From positions 1 through 7,400 of the forward strand of contig JAKJFV010000075.1 of the NCBI GenBank assembly GCA_022704725.1: DNA of 7,400 nucleotides. Reading direction: 5' to 3'. Below the pieces are notes generated by a model that saw nothing but the letters and a program-made list of their open reading frames with translations, was not told the DNA's origin and did no database searches. Shown here one piece after another: positions 6,121-7,400 of the stretch (its first letter is position 1; each line of letters begins with the position of its first letter). A program made the translations under genes and the position numbers. Source of the DNA: Spirochaetota bacterium (lineage in GTDB: Bacteria > Spirochaetota > Spirochaetia > Treponematales > Treponemataceae).

Positions 6121-6132
6121 CAATACCTGTGA

Positions 6133-6161
6133 TTGACAAACATGAAGTATAAAACTATCAT
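6133..6161 (+). promoter_or_regulatory. Strong sigma-70-type promoter of the nucleotidyltransferase-manA operon
   Basis: A perfect TTGACA at 6133-6138 is followed after 17 bp by TATCAT at 6156-6161 (5 of 6 matches). The expected start near 6168 leaves a leader of about 50 bases holding a small GC hairpin and then an AAGGA ribosome binding site. Confidence 0.8.
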
Positions 6162-6178
6162 CAAAAAAGAAACAATAA

Positions 6179-6192
6179 CCGGCAGAAGCCGG
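6179..6192 (+). other. GC hairpin in the 5' leader of the nucleotidyltransferase mRNA
   Basis: CCGGC (6179-6183) and GCCGG (6188-6192) form a 5-bp stem with an AGAA loop. It lies roughly 11 bases after the predicted transcription start and 16 bases before the AGGA of the ribosome binding site. An A run, not a T run, follows, so it is not a terminator. It could protect the 5' end of the mRNA. Confidence 0.45.
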
Positions 6193-6217
6193 GAAAAAAA
6201 CATAGAAAGGAAGAAAT

Positions 6218-7129
6218 ATGAAACCAACATTAGTAGTATTGGCAGCCGGTATGGGGAGCCGTTACGGCGGCGTTAAACAGATTGACGGTGTAGGGCTCCA
6301 CAATGAGACATTACTTGATTATGCAACCTATGATGCAATAGAAAGCGGATTCGGCAAGGTTGTGTACATAATTAGAAAAGATATTGAAGCAGATTTTAAA
6401 GAACGCCTCTTTGACCGTGTAGCAAAAAACTGCAACGCAGAGTATGTATTCCAGCAGCTCGATTCTCTGCTTACAAAAGAGCAGCTGGTTCAATCGGCCG
6501 GAAGAAAAAAGCCCTGGGGCACAATACATGCGGTGTTGTGTGCAGAAAAAGAAGTAAAAGAGCCCTTTGCAGTAATTAATGCTGATGATTATTACGGACG
6601 GGATGCGTTTAAAACTATGGCAGGTCATTTATTTGCTTGTGATGAACACAGCAGTGAACACGCTATGGTAGGCTATGTTTTGGGAAATACTATGAGCAAG
6701 TCCGGTACTGTTTCGCGTGCTGTATGTACGGTAAAAGACGGTTACCTTGCTTCGCTCCGTGAAAATACAAAGATCGGCTACGAAGGTACAAAGATTATAA
6801 GCGAGCTTGACGGAAAAAAAATTGAAATGACCGGAAACGAATGGGTTTCTATGAACTTCTTCGGATTTACTCAAAAAGCATTCAGCGGTTTTCATGAATA
6901 TTTTGACGATTTTATGAAGGAAAGCGTTACAAGCGAAAAGGCTGAAGTGTATTTACCGGAAGGCGCCAGCCGCATTATTACATCGGGACAGGGCAAAATG
7001 AAGTTTTACAGCTCTACAGAGAAATGGTTTGGAATGACGTATCCGGAAGACAGAGCTATTGTTAAAAGCGAGATTGCTGCAAAAATAGAGCAGAATTATT
7101 ACCCTGAAGTTTTGTGGGGGAAAAAATAA
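6218..7129 (+). CDS. Sugar-phosphate nucleotidyltransferase family protein
   Basis: A 303-residue cytoplasmic enzyme of the NTP-transferase (GT-A fold) family, which joins a sugar phosphate or similar phosphorylated substrate to a nucleotide. The N-terminal signature LAAGMGSRYGGVKQ (8-21) holds the glycine loop, Arg15 and Lys20. KPWGTIHAV (98-106) corresponds to the base-binding GT..A segment. NADDYYG (121-127) carries metal-binding aspartate. The C-terminal block EKWFGMTYPEDR with a final YPEVLW recurs in a Bacteroidetes/Firmicutes/spirochaete subfamily that is neither classical GalU nor RfbA. AAGGA six bases before the ATG fixes the start. It is driven by a strong promoter, and manA follows after two bases. 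That pairing suggests mannose- or hexose-derived activated sugar, but the sequence does not identify the nucleotide or the sugar. Confidence 0.85.
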   Translation: MKPTLVVLAAGMGSRYGGVKQIDGVGLHNETLLDYATYDAIESGFGKVVYIIRKDIEADFKERLFDRVAKNCNAEYVFQQLDSLLTKEQLVQSAGRKKPWGTIHAVLCAEKEVKEPFAVINADDYYGRDAFKTMAGHLFACDEHSSEHAMVGYVLGNTMSKSGTVSRAVCTVKDGYLASLRENTKIGYEGTKIISELDGKKIEMTGNEWVSMNFFGFTQKAFSGFHEYFDDFMKESVTSEKAEVYLPEGASRIITSGQGKMKFYSSTEKWFGMTYPEDRAIVKSEIAAKIEQNYYPEVLWGKK

Positions 7130-7131
7130 GC

Positions 7132-7400
7132 ATGTTTAAGACAACGCCGTTTGTATCTGAAAAAGTCTGGGGTTATGAGAGGTGGATTGTTTCCACTCAT
7201 GCTGCCGGACAGTCTCATGCAGATGATGCGACCGAGTTTATAGGCGGAAAAGAATTGTCACGCATAGTAGGCCCTGATTACCCGCTGCTTATAAAACTCA
7301 TTCAGGCCGATGATACTCTATCTGTACAGGTACATCCTGATGATAAATATGCCAGGGAAAAGGAAGACACATACGGCAAGACAGAGTGCTGGTATGTTTT
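7132..7400 (+). CDS. manA: Mannose-6-phosphate isomerase, class I (3' partial)
   Basis: The first 89 codons of a type I phosphomannose isomerase, which interconverts fructose-6-phosphate and mannose-6-phosphate with zinc. Visible marks are VWGYERW near the N-terminus, PLLIKLIQADDTLSVQVHPDD (51-71) with zinc ligands Gln66 and His68, and YGKTECWYV (81-89) with the zinc ligand Glu85. The fourth ligand and the rest of the cupin barrel lie beyond the window. The ATG comes two bases after the upstream TAA. Its ribosome binding site is weak (GGGGG 11 bases upstream), so translation is probably coupled to the nucleotidyltransferase. The start matches the family's usual N-terminus. Confidence 0.92.
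   Translation, partial: MFKTTPFVSEKVWGYERWIVSTHAAGQSHADDATEFIGGKELSRIVGPDYPLLIKLIQADDTLSVQVHPDDKYAREKEDTYGKTECWYV

Noticed and set aside
6194..6200. A run after the GC hairpin as a minus-strand terminator
   Set aside because: Read on the minus strand the T run comes before the stem, which is the wrong order for termination.
6042..6230. Minus-strand 62-codon frame in the divergent gap
   Set aside because: It covers both promoters and the leader hairpin, and its start lies inside the nucleotidyltransferase; no supporting signal.
6311..6895. Two minus-strand open frames (105 and 88 codons) inside the nucleotidyltransferase
   Set aside because: They mirror the codon pattern of the sense gene and lack ribosome binding sites and domain features.

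Overview
The window looks like ordinary chromosomal sequence from a spirochaete, most likely a Treponema species. This is a judgement from protein character and base composition: AT-leaning coding sequence, a treponeme-like methyl-accepting signalling tip, and a Treponema/Bacteroides-type nucleotidyltransferase. No rRNA or species marker is present. I see no transposon, phage gene, CRISPR array, tRNA or rRNA. Eight protein genes fill almost the whole window. No intergenic stretch exceeds about 160 bp.

Layout. (1) Bases 1-1075, plus strand: two short-chain chromate-transporter-family proteins joined by a 4-base ATGA overlap; the first is cut at its 5' end by the window edge. A hairpin usable in both directions follows. 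(2) Bases 1153-2546, minus strand: an NfeD-family membrane protein followed by a QmcA/stomatin-type SPFH protein, the conserved bacterial pair. (3) Bases 2651-3349, plus strand: deoD, hexameric-type purine nucleoside phosphorylase, divergent from nfeD and closed by a very clear GC-rich terminator. (4) Bases 3397-6061, minus strand: a 2-hydroxyacid dehydrogenase of the glycerate dehydrogenase/hydroxypyruvate reductase type, then a methyl-accepting chemotaxis protein with a polytopic membrane sensor region. (5) Bases 6218-7400, plus strand: a sugar-phosphate-type nucleotidyltransferase and, two bases later, class I mannose-6-phosphate isomerase (manA), cut by the window end.

How the genes relate. 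The two transporter halves probably form one heteromeric carrier. NfeD and the SPFH protein probably act together at the membrane. The nucleotidyltransferase and ManA are co-transcribed and probably feed an activated-sugar pathway. DeoD, the dehydrogenase and the chemoreceptor have separate roles.

Most interesting signal. Two minus-strand genes, nfeD and the dehydrogenase, have no Shine-Dalgarno sequence. Each has a -10 hexamer ending only 6-7 bases before its ATG, with an in-frame stop upstream that rules out a longer start. The dehydrogenase also has a good -35 at 17-bp spacing. Both look like leaderless mRNAs, while most other complete genes in the window have clear ribosome binding sites. 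I found no convincing new multi-gene system.
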